Source of the DNA: Lepidostoma basale
Taxonomy: Eukaryota > Arthropoda > Insecta > Trichoptera > Lepidostomatidae
Assembly (NCBI GenBank): GCA_022606425.2
Contig: JAHDVF020000581.1
Location: forward strand, 496,001-560,000
Length of the DNA stretch: 64,000 nt
Direction: 5' to 3'
The position numbers and the translations under genes are program-made. The first letter of the stretch is position 1. Every line of letters begins with the position of its first letter. This document shows, piece after piece, positions 53,061 to 64,000 of the stretch. A model generated the notes under the pieces. The model was not told the origin of the DNA and ran no database searches. It saw only the letters and a program-made list of their open reading frames with translations.

Positions 53061-53219
53061 TGAATATATAACCCTCGATCACAAGACTCAATGGTTTCTT
53101 TTTTTGAATCGCTTTTGACCCCAGAAAAATAACTTGTAAAAGATGAACATAATTCTAATGGAACCATTTATAAGAAAATATGTCGGAATCCAATGTTCTG
53201 GGAAATAAAACTATGAAAC

Positions 53220-53425
53220 TTAAACATTAATAACTGTTGTGAAACACTGTTATTATGTCACTTTTATACATGTTTTTTTTAAACCAAATACTGGCAACGT
53301 CAGGTATTTCAATCCACTGATATTTACATCTAATAATGTCAGCATCGGTTGGCGAATCAGGTATAGCGACAATTTGATATAAACGATGATATTTTAAGAG
53401 TGTTGTATCAAACATTCATAATAAT
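53220..53425. repeat. Foldback element, 41.0 kb family, diverged
   Basis: Apex CATCTAATAATGTCAGCATC, GGTTGGCGAATCAGG. Partial arms AACACTGTTATTATGTCAC and GATATTTTAAGAGTGTTGT. Confidence 0.6.
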
Positions 53426-53844
53426 TTTCTGTTGATACGGTATTGCATTAGGCACCAAAATAAACGAATTGTTAATAAATGTGGCTGGCGACAGGGTACA
53501 GATCTTACAAGCTTAACATAATTAAAACATGTTTTTCAAATTACTGAAGCTTGTTAAGGTCTCAGATATTTTGAAAAGCAAAATTTTAAAATACGTAGAA
53601 ATAATATTTTTATTTAAATATACACATTTTGGAGGTAAATAAGGTGTTTATGCATGTGATGAAACTGTAACAATGAAACGACACAAAGTAGGCTGAATCT
53701 TTGACTACACGAGATGTCACCGTTTTAGGTTCATCCTTACAAGCGTTCCTTTGATATGAAGAAGAAGAAGATTTAAACTTTTTAAACGATATTTTATTAT
53801 CTTTTTAATAATTTTATTTGCGGTATGATAAATTGTCATTAAAG

Positions 53845-54075
53845 GAGTGCAAGCTGGATCGCCCATGTAATACGTCAAGAAGGCCTCTTGTAAGCCATAA
53901 TGGAGGGTATGACCGAGGGGACAAACTCCAGGGGACGCCCACGCCAAGAGTAACTGGAGGACCTGTTGGTGGACGTGCGCTGCTCATCATATGCAGATTT
54001 CAAAAGAGCCGCACAAGACAGGGAAGAATAGAAGAGAAGAATAGAGGAAATACCAGGATTGAAACTTTCTAACTC
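53845..54075 (+). mobile_element. RTE-type fragment
   Basis: Encodes WIAHVIRQEGLL, NSRGRPRQE, LEDLLVDVRCSSYADFKRAA, then QDREE with one or two stops. GH-like HVIR and RGRPRQ place it among the RTE C-termini. Confidence 0.75.
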
Positions 54076-54839
54076 TAACTAAGGTGTGTTTGAATAAAAA
54101 ACACACAAATTTCTTAAATTTTAAAATTACACTAAAAAAACAAATTGAAGTGAAAAGTTCAGGCGCTATCACTGCACCCCAATGTTATTAAAGCTTAAAG
54201 CTCGCGTTAAGGTGAAATACTTCTGAACGTCCTTAAGGATTGCCGCTGACTTACGAATTGGAAAGTCGCAAGCTCGGTAAAGCACCCACCGGGTTGTTTT
54301 TCTTCCGCATTTTTGCCTAAGTACTAAAATGTTTTTTCTCTGTCACATCTTGGATAACACTCCATCTAGCGGCAGGTGTTGGGAATAGCGGCGAGTGTGT
54401 ATTTCTCAGTAGTACGAGGAGGTGGCAATTATCTAGCGCAAAAAAGTAAATGAAAATGTTTTTTTTTTCATACTGCCCTGATGAAGCTTGGGTCCAAGCA
54501 AGCTAGTTGGCATCAATTATAATAACCATACCGTTGTAATAATAACATAAGTTTAACATTTGTTTGGTTATTCCAAGTCAATGCGAGACACATCTTTAAA
54601 AATAACTTAATCAATTGAATAGGAAACATAATTCATGAAAGTAGTAGGGCAATCCAAATACCTTACATATTTAAGATTTAAGATAGTTTAACAATGTTAA
54701 AAGTATAATTTAATTTACGTATAGTCAAGAATGCAACTTGAAAAGTTTATTCCATGGTAAAAGAGAAAAGATTATAAAAAGCGATAATTTATTTACAATT
54801 ATGGGAAATAAAATCGGCACATTTGAAACCATTATCTAT
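54076..54839. other. Foldback apex at 54478; otherwise nothing
   Basis: CCTGATGAAGCTTGGGTCCA, AGCAAGCTAG at 54478-54510 is an apex with a 6-bp stem (GCTTGG/CCAAGC). The rest is AT-rich. Confidence 0.4.
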
Positions 54840-54985
54840 TGATAGATTAGCTACCTATCACATGTCACGAGAATCACTATGATAGCTATAATACCCTTTA
54901 CATCGATTTGGCTCTTGCTGTCATGATGTAAAGAGCGATTCAACAAAATAATAATAATAATAATAATTATTATTATTATTATTAT
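54840..54985 (+). mobile_element. SINE 3' half with (AAT)n(ATT)n
   Basis: TAGATTAGCTACCTATCACA, CATCGATTTGGCTCTTGCTG, AAGAGCGATTCAACAAAATA, then an AAT run that turns into ATT, giving a self-complementary microsatellite. Confidence 0.8.
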
Positions 54986-55850
54986 TTGAATGGGATATTC
55001 CTATACATGAATTAACAATGAAAGTATTAACATAGCCTAAAAAGATGAAGTATTCTAAAAATCGTGGCTAATTTATGATATTTTATATGTACAATATTTT
55101 ACATATACTCGTATAAGATTCTGTTTATTTTTTTAATACATATTTCTTCCTAAGATTTCAGCTAGAAAATATTGTTTTAATTTATTTTTATTTGTTAAAA
55201 ATAATATCACATTCTTCTTCTTTTATTGATTCTTGGCACCTTTGTAATGTCCAGCGCTCAAATATTCTGAGCATTTTAAAAAGTAAATTTTATTTAAACA
55301 TTTAATTTTCGATTTTTTTGCTTAACATCTGGTGTCTAACACTGATTAATTTCCAATTCACTGGATATTTATCCTTAATTAAACTGTATTTCGGAAATTT
55401 GCATATTCTTCTTCTATCCATGAAATAACATTGAATAAAATGATTATTAACATTAGCCATCGATCATGAAATGTGTTGACTTGAAAATATTGAGATGTGT
55501 TGAGGATTCATAATATTATAAAAATAAAATTCATCAAATCTTTCCGCGAATGTAGTAACCTCACCTCAAGTATACAGGGTTTACAGTCGGCATAAGATTT
55601 AGCTGAGACATTTATGAGGACGTAAAGGAGTCGAAAAGATTTGGGAAGGACGCAATAAAATAAAGCGAGTAGCTTCATGGACCCGAAAAAAGAGGAGCAT
55701 TATGTATGGCTACTTTATTTCACTATTATTTCTACCCAGAAAATGCTCCAGCACCGCTTTACTGGGTGCCAAACACGACAGGACACGCGCATTCCTCACG
55801 AGGTCCCCAGCTCCTTGAGCAAATCATAAATTAAATAAATAACATTAAAA
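54986..55850. other. No gene recognised
   Basis: AT-rich. Bases 55600-55680 (GAGGACGTAAAGGAGTCGAA, GGGAAGGACGCAATAAAATA) could be an eroded RTE piece, but I cannot show it. Confidence 0.35.
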
Positions 55851-55854
55851 ACAC

Positions 55855-55935
55855 TTTTCACCACTTTTGTTTTTGTCAAGCCAACCGGTTTCGCTCGAGC
55901 CGGAGCTTCGGCAGGGTTACAAAACAAATCTACTG
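55855..55935. repeat. Foldback apex
   Basis: Reverse strand CTGCCGAAGCTCCGGCTCGA, GCGAAACCGGTTG with stem GCTC/GAGC next to CTTTTGT arms as in the 51.4 kb family. Confidence 0.5.
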
Positions 55936-55959
55936 GCATACAGGAGGACCTGAATCCTC

Positions 55960-56075
55960 CTCCTCAATATTCATACATCGTGTCAAGCACGCACGTCGAT
56001 TGGGCTACATTTAATAATATTATTTGATCATGCCACGTTTTCTTGGTCTTCCCCTATTCCTAGTTCCGTCATTTT
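55960..56075 (-). mobile_element. RTE fragment, family B
   Basis: The reverse strand reads GACGGAACTAGGAATAGGGG, AAGACCAAGAAAACGTGGCA, then TGCGTGCTTGACACGATGTA; RGRPRKTWHD and TRCMNIEE regions with a deletion. Confidence 0.75.
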
Positions 56076-56297
56076 TATAAGGGAGATATGAGAGGTCGAG
56101 GATATCGTTAGGTGGGAAAGGCAAAGGTGAAGATACTGGTATGCACACGTGAGGAGAATGGATCCATTCAGACTCCCCCTCATGGTGTTGCACGGTCAAC
56201 CCTAAATATATTAATCGAGAGCGAGAGTTGACCTCGCAGGAGGCCTATTCTTCTTTGGAAACGGGCAACAAGGCTTCCACTAAGAAGAAGAAGAAGA
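56076..56297 (+). mobile_element. RTE-type 3' fragment, (AAG)n tail
   Basis: Follows the family B fragment, is GC-richer, and ends GGCAACAAGGCTTCCACTAA, then GAAGAAGAAGAAG. RT motifs are not clear. Confidence 0.5.
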
Positions 56298-56469
56298 ATA
56301 AGTAATTTTTAATTTGCAGTTTTTATGGTGTATTATAGTGTTGGAAATTGAAAGAATATTTTTTTGCATATTTTTAAAGTTTATACATTTAAAAATATGA
56401 ACCCCATAGGATTTTCTAAAATTCTGAGTACTTACGAAGCTACAGCTATTTTTGCGACGCACCGACTAA

Positions 56470-57035
56470 ATCAGTCCGGCCGGGACATATGAATTATAGG
56501 CGGAGTGTAAACTCTGTCTACCTGGGAAAAGCCCGAATTATGAAAACTCTTTTGTGCTCAATAAATCATTACAAATCGACTTCATTGACTTCATCGATTC
56601 CTGATTGCGAAAATGTAAGTATAACATACCGTTGAACGACTTAGATCGCGTGAAACTCGACTACAAACATTAAACGCGTTTTTCCAAAACTGACTTTTTT
56701 TGATACGGTTGGCATGATATCTCAAGTTCTAATTTACCGATTTACTTGAAAATTTGCACATAGCTTCTTTATATATTTCAATATCGCACTACGAAGAATT
56801 TTTTGAAACTTTTATTTTTAATATTAAAAAAAAAATTCGGAAGTTCGAAGAATTCGGGCAAAAGTGCAATATTTATTTCATATCGCCGACATTTTGCAAT
56901 TTTTTTATTTCGAAATTTCCCTACGAAGTGCGATAGAACATCCTTCTTCTTCAAGAATTTTAAATATATTTTTTTCAAAACACTGAAAGGACTGGAATCC
57001 TGCCAACCAGGACGTACTATTTTTTTATGAGCCCC
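56470..57035. other. Probable unclassified repeat
   Basis: No relative in this window and no ends seen. Composition and TTTCGAAATTTCCC-like T-runs look like old mobile DNA. No gene. Confidence 0.3.
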
Positions 57036-57278
57036 CGCTTTGCCGGCTTTTTTTGATTTCGGATTTTTTAAATATAATTATACTATTTTTGTTGAAATAT
57101 CAATAAACCATTTATGAAAAAATTAAAACTAAAAATATGTTTAGTTATTTTTATAGCGCTCGAAAAAACACTTAAAATTCAGGCGTCAAGACTAAAATAC
57201 CCCCTCAAACTGCCATAAACTGGTTATGAATTATTAACTGCAACCTATGAAAATGAAGCGTCGAATAATACTCGTACA

Positions 57279-57630
57279 ATATGCGAATGATAGTGTTATG
57301 ATCAAAATAATGAAAGGATCATTAAAATGGTTTGGACACATGGAAAGAATGAATGAAGAAAAAAAATGTAAAAAAGTATAATATATATTAGTGATGTAAA
57401 TGGAACTAGAAATAGAGGAAAACCGAGGAAAACGTGGTACGATCAAATAAATCAAATATTGAATATCGGCCACGTGAGGAGTCGGAGAAATCGACGAGCG
57501 TGCATGACACAATGTATGAATGTTGAGGAAACGAGAAAAATATGTCAGGAAAGAAAAGTGTAGCAGTCTATTATTTCTGCCTACCCCTTCGGGGAGACGG
57601 AGTGATGGTTAGTTAGTTAGTTAGTTAATA
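57279..57630 (+). mobile_element. RTE-type 3' fragment, family B
   Basis: [15 protein letters not shown] (frameshift), NRGKPRKTWYDQINQILNIG, RACMTQCMNVEETRKICQER, then CCTTCGGGGAGACGGAGTGA and (GTTA)n. Confidence 0.9.
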
Positions 57631-57639
57631 ATATATTAT

Positions 57640-58200
57640 AATAATATTACAAAAAAAACGGAATAAATGTATACAGCCGCGTGACAGTCGCGACAGGAAT
57701 GAACTAGCGTGACACAGGTCACTCGTTATCCATAACCTTGCGGCAAGTGTTAATAACCTCACCGCTGTTTATTCTTTGTGAAAATCGTAGCGCAAAGCTT
57801 CGTAAGCGTGAGTGTAATTTATTTTGCTCGGGTTCATTGGGGTAACGTTAAAAATTGGTTTTAAAACAAATATACGTAAATTACACAGATTAAAAAATAA
57901 ATCCAATACAAATTAATCATGGCGAGAAAAATATCCGTGCCTTTAATGAAAACTCTTCCCGCCATTCGTTATCTTCCTCTCGATGTTACTGTGTTATTTA
58001 TGGCTCTAACCTTTTCTACGGGCCCAGTTTCATAACCGATCCCGCCTATAAATCGCTGTTTCTAATTACTTTAATTATTTTTTATGTCCGCAAAACGAAA
58101 TTGTTTAATTCCCTTAGCCTCAAAAAACTTTAAAAATGGTAAATATACATTCAATATCTAAACCTCTCCTTCGAATCGTATTTCTAATTAGAATTCGTTG
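57640..58200. promoter_or_regulatory. Non-repetitive DNA, possible regulatory sequence
   Basis: Bases 57700-58150 have balanced composition, no relative in the window and no open frame. Words such as TAATTACTTTAATTA occur. Call by exclusion only. Confidence 0.25.
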
Positions 58201-58202
58201 AA

Positions 58203-59095
58203 TAGTCCATTGTTTTGGTCGAAACACTATGATACCTGTAAGTTAAATGCATGACCCACATAAGTGGACTTCGACTGCTGAAGCAGCATATTTCATGATG
58301 AAATATATTGCACGAATAACCGAAAACGCCTGACTTAGGACCTACTTATCGCAATGATGACATACATTGCACAGGCAAAAGTGATGATTCAGGGCCCGGA
58401 TTCATTCACGCAGGTCACTAGGTCACTAGAGCAGAGCATCGTGTGCAAAAGGAAGCAAAGCATATAAAAGCGGTACATCCGACCACCATATACGGCATTC
58501 CTTCTTGCGACATCTAACAAACACGAGTCTACGTTATCAAGTCTACGTACGAGAAACCTCCGACTCTCTTCCGCCGAGCTACGCAACTATCGACCCTGCT
58601 ACGTCACGCAACTTCCGACGAGTCTTCACGCTAGCTGACCGACGCCACAGCCCAGTGTGTCATCATCTTCAGCTGCTCACCGCCCGTACTCTGCCCCCGT
58701 TGCTGACAACACCCGCGCACCGTCACTGACCTTCATCACCCGCTGCGCCACTTTGACACCAATGTAACGCCATCGACAATCAAAAATAAACCCTTAAAAC
58801 TTCCACTGCTTAACTCTCACCACATCCCCCAAATGAAACTGTTAATGAATAAACTTTGTTTTTTGTATCACAATTGTATTTCATTTTACGCGACAGCTGT
58901 TTCATCAACCAATGTTGACATCATCAGGTGTAACCTGATATGTCAACATTGTTCATACTAATTGTTCAACATTGATATGTTAACACCTGATGATGTCAAC
59001 ATTGGTTGATGAAACAGCTGTCGCGTAAAATAAAATAAAATGTGATACAAAAAACAAAGTTTATTCATTAACAGTTTAACAGTTTAAAATTAGTT
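58203..59095. mobile_element. Foldback element, 41.0 kb family, interrupted by an LTR
   Basis: Left terminus ATAGTCCATTGTTTTGGTCG at 58204, then LTR sequence, then palindrome 58840-59085 with arms CGCGACAGCTGTTTCATCAA and TTGATGAAACAGCTGTCGCG and apex CACCTGATGATGTCAAC in both arms. Confidence 0.75.
58239..58835 (+). mobile_element. Gypsy-type LTR (solo)
   Basis: Begins TGTAAGTTAAATGCATG, TATA box CATATAAAAGCG at 58459-58470, AATAAA at 58787, ends near CACATCCCCCA. Homologous to the LTR at 37825-38403. No clean 5-bp duplication was seen, and the 3' end is uncertain. Confidence 0.7.
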
Positions 59096-59099
59096 GTAA

Positions 59100-59984
59100 T
59101 GTTTTTTTTACCTGTCTATGATTTTCTTGAAAATCACTAGACCGATTTCGCTAAACATATCACAGTTTGGTCATATTAGTCCCAGCAAAGTTTCAAGAGT
59201 AGTTTGAATGAAATGCAATAAGTAAAACTGTTGCTATTACGTTATAAAATTATTATAAAAAAAATAAAACCTGTCAAATTGTATTGAGCATAGCTCATAG
59301 ATATACCACTCTGGTTCATAATAAACTTAAGGAGTTAGAAATGTTGACTTAAAAAACTTTATTAAATTAACAAAATTTTGAACTATTTACAAAATACCAA
59401 TACAAATTACTCATACTCATTTCCAATACGTATTTATTTCTGAATCATACCCTCTTATTTTCAGTTATTTGAGTTTATTTATCTCGACATTTCGTATCAT
59501 TGCTGATTGTACTATCGGTTTCATTTGAAACACTATTAAATAATAATATTTTTCTTTATTAAATGTCTATGTCTTTATTAAATTCTAATTGTCGCGAAAG
59601 TTCTTAAGCCTATCGATATTTTTCTGCTCATATTGAAGATTGTAAAATAAATTCTAATATCATTAATTTAAATTCTTGGTGTTTTATTTTAAATAGAAAA
59701 AATATGTATATTATCATCATCATGTGTTACCAACTAATCCAAAATCAAACAGTTAATAAGTTAGTGTATCATATTTTTGACTTCAAAACAAAAGATTATT
59801 CAAAAACAGTATAATTAAAAAAAATATAAACTAACTTTTGATAAATCGTTTACGTTTTTTTATATTGTGCTTTTAATTAATTTTATAATTATAATAATAT
59901 TTAACCATCCTAATATTAACATAATAATAATAAACGAGAACATGTCAATAAAGTCTCTGTCGTGTCAGGATGACTGAAGAATCT
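59100..59984. other. AT-rich, no gene recognised
   Basis: Bases 59455-59530 carry GAGTTTATTTATCTCGACAT, TTCGTATCATTG, a trace of the 20.5 kb foldback family. Otherwise nothing. Confidence 0.45.
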
Positions 59985-60418
59985 GATCTGGAAGAACAAG
60001 CACATACGTATTGACAGCTAGGTCATAATTTATAGGACATGCGTGCGACCTATCATGATGTATGCTGTAGAGACGCGGGCCGCACTGTACGAACCAAAAA
60101 TCTTCTAAAAACATCTGAGATGAAGGTCCTAAGATCTATTAATGAAAAAACTCTCCGAGATCGTGTCCGTGACGCAGACATAAGAAAAACTTGCGAAATA
60201 GAGGATATCGTTCGATGGAGTTAATTCAGAAGAAGATACTGGATGGACCATGTAGCCAGAATGGTTGGTGAGAGACTCACATATAAACCGCTTACAAAAC
60301 CCCCTCCGGACACCGTCCACCTGGAAGACCACCTAAACGATGGAGGGACAGCTGGTCCTCTTCATCCCATGAGACATGAATTCTGTGCCACAGATCGTCA
60401 GATCTATTAAAAGAAGAA
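59985..60418 (+). mobile_element. RTE-type fragment, family F, (AAG)n tail
   Basis: RPIMMYAVETRAALYEPKIF-like, EMKVLRSINEKTLRDRVRDA, then DIRKTCEIEDIVRW, RWMDHVARMVGERL, RPPKRWRDSW-like region and TTAAAAGAAGAAGAATA. Frame broken several times. Confidence 0.85.
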
Positions 60419-60549
60419 GAATATGAACAAATTATATCAATCTTCAATAATTAAATATTTTCTACAATCTCTTTTCTCTAAGTATACAAAAACAAAAATA
60501 ACATTTGTGAAATGCTTCTCAACATAGTAGCATATATACATCTTTCAAA

Positions 60550-60720
60550 AATAATTGTCAGACGTGGTGGTCGTAAGAAACGCGGAATGAGGAATTTTGT
60601 ATTACATGAAGCGATCTAACCCAACCAATGACAGGTCTTAAGTCCTGTAAACGCCTCGACCACCATATTCGGTTTCCAAATAATTTACATCTTCGTCTCT
60701 ATTGAGATACAATTATTTCT
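60550..60720. repeat. Right half of the 17.3 kb foldback family
   Basis: GTCAGACGTGGTGGTCGTAA, AACCCAACCAATGACAGGTC, TCGTCTCTATTGAGATACAA; one arm only. Confidence 0.85.
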
Positions 60721-60854
60721 TAAAACAAAAAAAGATAAATTCCTGTAAAATCTTTAAATTATTTGAAATAAAAGATTAGTAGCCAACCAATAATGGCAAT
60801 AAATGTCATTATAAATAATAATAAGATAACCCGGGGATATTGGCTTAAGCCATA

Positions 60855-61100
60855 TTTTTCAAAATTTCCTAGCCCAGCCGTAATCAAATCTCGCCCCGTT
60901 ATAAATTTAAAATATTCCGCCTCACAGTTTCATTACCGGCCGGCCCTGTCGCAGTAATTCAGGGCAGGACTGGTGTCGGTCGTAATTTCGACTTTTTAAG
61001 CGCGGCCTGAAAATTTAAGTCAACGCGCTCGCGACACGGTATCGCTGCCGTTTACTTTATGGCCCGTTTTACATATCATAGGCGAATATATTCTTTTCGC
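60855..61100. promoter_or_regulatory. Candidate regulatory DNA (unproven)
   Basis: GC-richer single-copy-looking stretch (GGCCGGCCCTGTCGCAGTAA, TTTATGGCCCGTTTTACA). No open frame. TTTATGGCC resembles Caudal/Abd-B type sites. Confidence 0.28.
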
Positions 61101-61571
61101 CTTTGAAACACTGCAAGCTAATCATTTTTATGAATAATCTCATACGTGTAATATAAGCAAACTTCCAAAGGTTTTCAAACATCGCAGTTTTAAAAAAGAT
61201 AATATAAAAGTTTCTGGAAATTATTTTTGTCATAATTACATAAGTGGAATCAATTTATTTTCTCTACAATACATATTATCTACAATATATAAATAAAAAT
61301 AAACTTTATTCTACGATTGCTTTGAAATTTTGACACAACGTTGCATTCGAATACGCGCGTGTTTTTACTTTGGATATCGTCTTCTCTGGAGTTCCAGCCC
61401 GAAAGCAATTATTTCACCATGTGTTGGAAATTTCTTTTTTGGATGTTGAGGTTGGATATTGTTGTATGGTGAGAGAAGGGTTTTTCGGAGGATGTAGTGG
61501 GTTGGGTTCGACAAATGGATCTATCAACCCAGGTAGAGAGGAGAGTGTGGAGACGTCATTGATGGAGAACG

Positions 61572-62362
61572 AGGTATGTAAAGACGTTTTCATTCGTATT
61601 TGATATATAGAACATCTACGTGCAGACATTTTCATTCGTATTTATTATAAATATCGTCTACGTACAGATATTTTCGTTCGTATTTGATATATAGAACGTC
61701 TACGTGCAGACATTTTCATTCGTATTTATTATATAGAGCGTCTACGTGCAGATATTTTCATTCGTATTTATTATATAGAGCGTCTACGTCCAGACATTTT
61801 CATTCGTATTTGATATATAGAACGTCTACGTACAAACGTTTTTATTCGTATTTATTCTACAGAGCCTTTACGTTCAGACGTTTTCATTCATATTTATCAT
61901 ATAGAACGTCTGCGTGCAGACATTTTTATTTGTATTTATTATAAAGAGCGTCTACGTAAAGGCATTTTCACTCATATTTATTATAAAGAGCGTCTACGTA
62001 CAGACATTTTCATTTGTATTTATTCTACAGAGCGTCTACGTACAAACGTTTTTATTTGTATTTATTCTACAGAGCTTTTACTTACATACGTTTTCATTCA
62101 TATTTATCATAAAGAATAGAATGAACATATATAGAACGTCTGCATATAGACATTTTTATTCGTATTTATTATATAGAACGTCTACATGTTGACATTTTCA
62201 TTCGTATTTATTTTAAAAAACGTCTACGTACTCGTACAAACATTTTAATTCGTATTTATTATATAGAGCGTCTACCTACAGACATTTTCATTCGTATTTA
62301 TTATATATAGCGTCTAAGTACAGACATTTGCATTCGTATTTATTGTACTATATAGAGCATTC
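61572..62362 (+). repeat. 42-bp minisatellite, about 18 units
   Basis: Unit: CATTTTCATTCGTATTTATT, ATATAGAGCGTCTACGTGCA, GA. Units vary by a few bases and some are 1-9 bp longer. 42 is divisible by 3, so frames such as RTSTCRHFHSYLLY stay open for 86-92 codons; I regard these as by-products. Confidence 0.95.
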
Positions 62363-62639
62363 TATGTATAATAGTACGGGTTTGGTTTTGCACGTGATCG
62401 GGAATTGTTTAGGCGGGCGTTAAAACTAATGCACATGTGTGAACATTACAATTTTGTATGCACAAAGCGCAACGGGCACCAGGCGACAACCAGGATGACT
62501 AACAAGGGATGTACATGAGCGCATTTCAAACATGGTGCACTTATCGATTTGTCACATGTTAAGATTGAACAATAAATGCTTCGCACTCTTTATATCCCGT
62601 TAAAACAGTAGTTTGTTTCAACATCACTTCATTTGAAAT

Positions 62640-62830
62640 AATAATAAGATAAAACATATTTTTTATAGCTTGTGGACCAGTCTGTCAAAGCCAGTGAGCT
62701 TGGTGTAACTGGTCGCTGTTAAAATTAAAGCAAAAGTAAAAATAATTCTTAAAAAACATCGTTTTATTTATTTCCTGTTTCAAATAAACTTCCATCAAAT
62801 GACTTCAGTAAAATCATTTGAATATCTTAA
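62640..62830. repeat. Foldback element, 51.4 kb family, diverged
   Basis: GACCAGTCTGTCAAAGCCAG, TGAGCTTGG, GGTCGCTGTTAAAATTAAAG, AAAAACATCGTTTTATTTA, then CTTCCATCAAATGACTTCAG as at 51610. Confidence 0.75.
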
Positions 62831-63629
62831 AAAATGCACATCATTTGTTTTTTGGAACCGACTGATTTCGCTCCTACAAGAACTTTGTAAAGGTGATATA
62901 GAAAACCTTTTTTAGTTTGTTTGGTTACTCTGACGAAGTTCCAATTGTGAGCAAAACCGATAGATACTTAAAGAAAATAGAGCGTGTGAAAAACAATTAC
63001 ATTAGTGTTATTTTTGATAATATCACATCATTAATTAAGTTCTTACGATAGTGTAATAATATAAACATTTTAACTAGAATATAATGTTTACAAAAACTGT
63101 CTTAAATATAACGAAAAATAATAAAACAATCATACCTTAATGCTCAAAAAACTCCACCTTTGATTTGTTTTGCCTCGATTTATAATAATTGTCTGGTTTC
63201 GAGAACGTCTTTCACACCCTCAGACGTTGATATCTGTAAATAATGTCAAAAGAACCAATTAGGAATTTTTTAAACTTTATGTTCATTATAAATACAGAAA
63301 AAAAAACTGACATCAGAAGACGACCACGCGCCGCCGAAAACTGTCAGAAATAGAAGAACGAGTGGAATAAACTAATTATTTATTATTAACTCATCGTTCT
63401 CTCAAAACGTATTAAGATACAACATTGTTTTAATTAAAACATATTCATTATGAAATTTTGCACTATTAACCACCTAACAAGGGGAGGGCACGACATACAA
63501 AATTGACTTGATTTTGCAGGATGGCAGTACCCTCTATGAGTCGTCCATAGTCAAAGTATATAGGGGGCAAAAGCCAGTCAAATTTTAGAAAAAATTTTCA
63601 CCGTAGCTTATATATTAGAAATTTCGCCA

Positions 63630-63725
63630 CTAGTTTCAATAGCTAGGTGGCTGAACGGATAGCTTGCCTTCTCTATTTTGCTAGCCGGCCGGTCTCAAAT
63701 TCAAATCCCGCATCAGGAGTTTTTT
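63630..63725 (+). repeat. tRNA-like element (possible SINE head)
   Basis: TAGCTAGGTGGCTGAACGGA (box A-like) and CAAATTCAAATCCCGC (box B-like), 60 bases apart, followed by a T-run. Preceded by GGGGAGGGCACGAC. Not a functional tRNA: stems do not close. Confidence 0.45.
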
Positions 63726-63904
63726 TTAATATATGAGTAACGGTGATTTCATTTCTTCTGGAAATTGACTTTCAAAGTTTAATAAAAAAGTGTTTCATTA
63801 TCATTTTTTAACATTACATTTTAAAAGCGGCTCAAAAGACAGAGTCTGAAGACAAAGAGCTAACAAATATGCCTTAATCAATATTGAAGAAAATAAAAAT
63901 AAAA

Positions 63905-64000
63905 TAGTCCATTGTTTTGGCCAAAACACTATGATACTTCAACATTATTACTGTTAAAATTTAAAACACTCTTATTATATAATATCACAATTTTTTTTAT
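63905..64000. mobile_element. Foldback element, 41.0 kb family, cut by window end
   Basis: Left terminus ATAGTCCATTGTTTTGGCCA, AAACACTATGATACTTCAAC, then TATAATATCACAATTTTTTT; the remainder lies beyond 64000. Confidence 0.85.

Noticed and set aside
52790..53167. Host exon in the GC-rich patch
   Set aside because: Both strands are open with no family resemblance and no convincing splice sites; reported only as an unidentified patch.
61684..62192. Open frames of 86-92 codons in the minisatellite as a repetitive protein
   Set aside because: The frames stay open only because the unit length is a multiple of three; there is no initiating context and the units are not under codon-level constraint that I can see.
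1..64000. CRISPR array, prophage, operon or other prokaryotic features
   Set aside because: Introns, poly(A) signals, SINEs and LINEs show eukaryotic nuclear DNA; no spaced direct repeats of CRISPR type. The only short-period array is the minisatellite.

Overview
The window is a piece of a TE-rich insect (arthropod) nuclear genome. It is AT-rich, has spliced genes with GT-AG introns, and carries no bacterial-type gene organisation. The order cannot be fixed from sequence alone. The style of the RTE-type retroelements looks insect-like to me, but that is an impression rather than a result.

Region 1 (1-10.75 kb, + strand) is the 3' two-thirds of one host gene, cortactin. Eight exons encode 432 residues: tandem 37-residue cortactin (HS1) repeats, a helical/acidic-basic segment, a proline-rich linker and a C-terminal SH3 domain split by the last intron. 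A long AT-rich 3' UTR follows. Its introns hold a dated pile of insertions: an RTE 3' fragment, a hAT-type MITE with an 8-bp target duplication, a hAT-like element inside an RTE fragment, a perfect 46-bp hairpin, an RTE-derived short element and a 79-bp RTE stub.

Region 2 (10.75-64 kb) has no host gene that I can defend. It is a graveyard of non-LTR retrotransposons with a few DNA elements. The centrepiece is a nearly complete RTE-type element at 23462-27113: 5' UTR, endonuclease plus reverse transcriptase, (GTT)n tail and an 11-bp target-site duplication. Its only visible lesion is a 14-bp duplication-like insertion at the EN/RT junction. More than twenty 5'-truncated fragments of this and related families are scattered on both strands, with 3' tails of (GTT)n, (TTAG)n, (GAA)n, (GAT)n or (AAGT)n. 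Many have target duplications and several are nested.

Short non-autonomous elements (5.5, 32.6, 43.6, 52.4 kb) join a 5' piece and the last ~60 bp of the autonomous element. The 43.6 kb copy is bounded by a 10-bp target duplication and carries an extra ~200-bp segment with an antisense open frame. Autonomous and non-autonomous copies keep the same 3' hairpin with a UUCG or UGCG loop, a plausible RT recognition structure.

Other residents are tRNA-derived SINEs with two different 3' ends, gypsy-type LTRs (37.8 and 58.2 kb), a CR1/L2-like fragment (31.3 kb), piggyBac-, mariner- and hAT-like MITEs, several long inverted-repeat (foldback) families that share an apical CTGATGA...GAAAC motif, and a 42-bp minisatellite (61.6-62.4 kb). 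A few balanced-composition stretches (about 19.97-20.42, 57.7-58.15 and 60.85-61.1 kb) match no repeat here and could be regulatory DNA.
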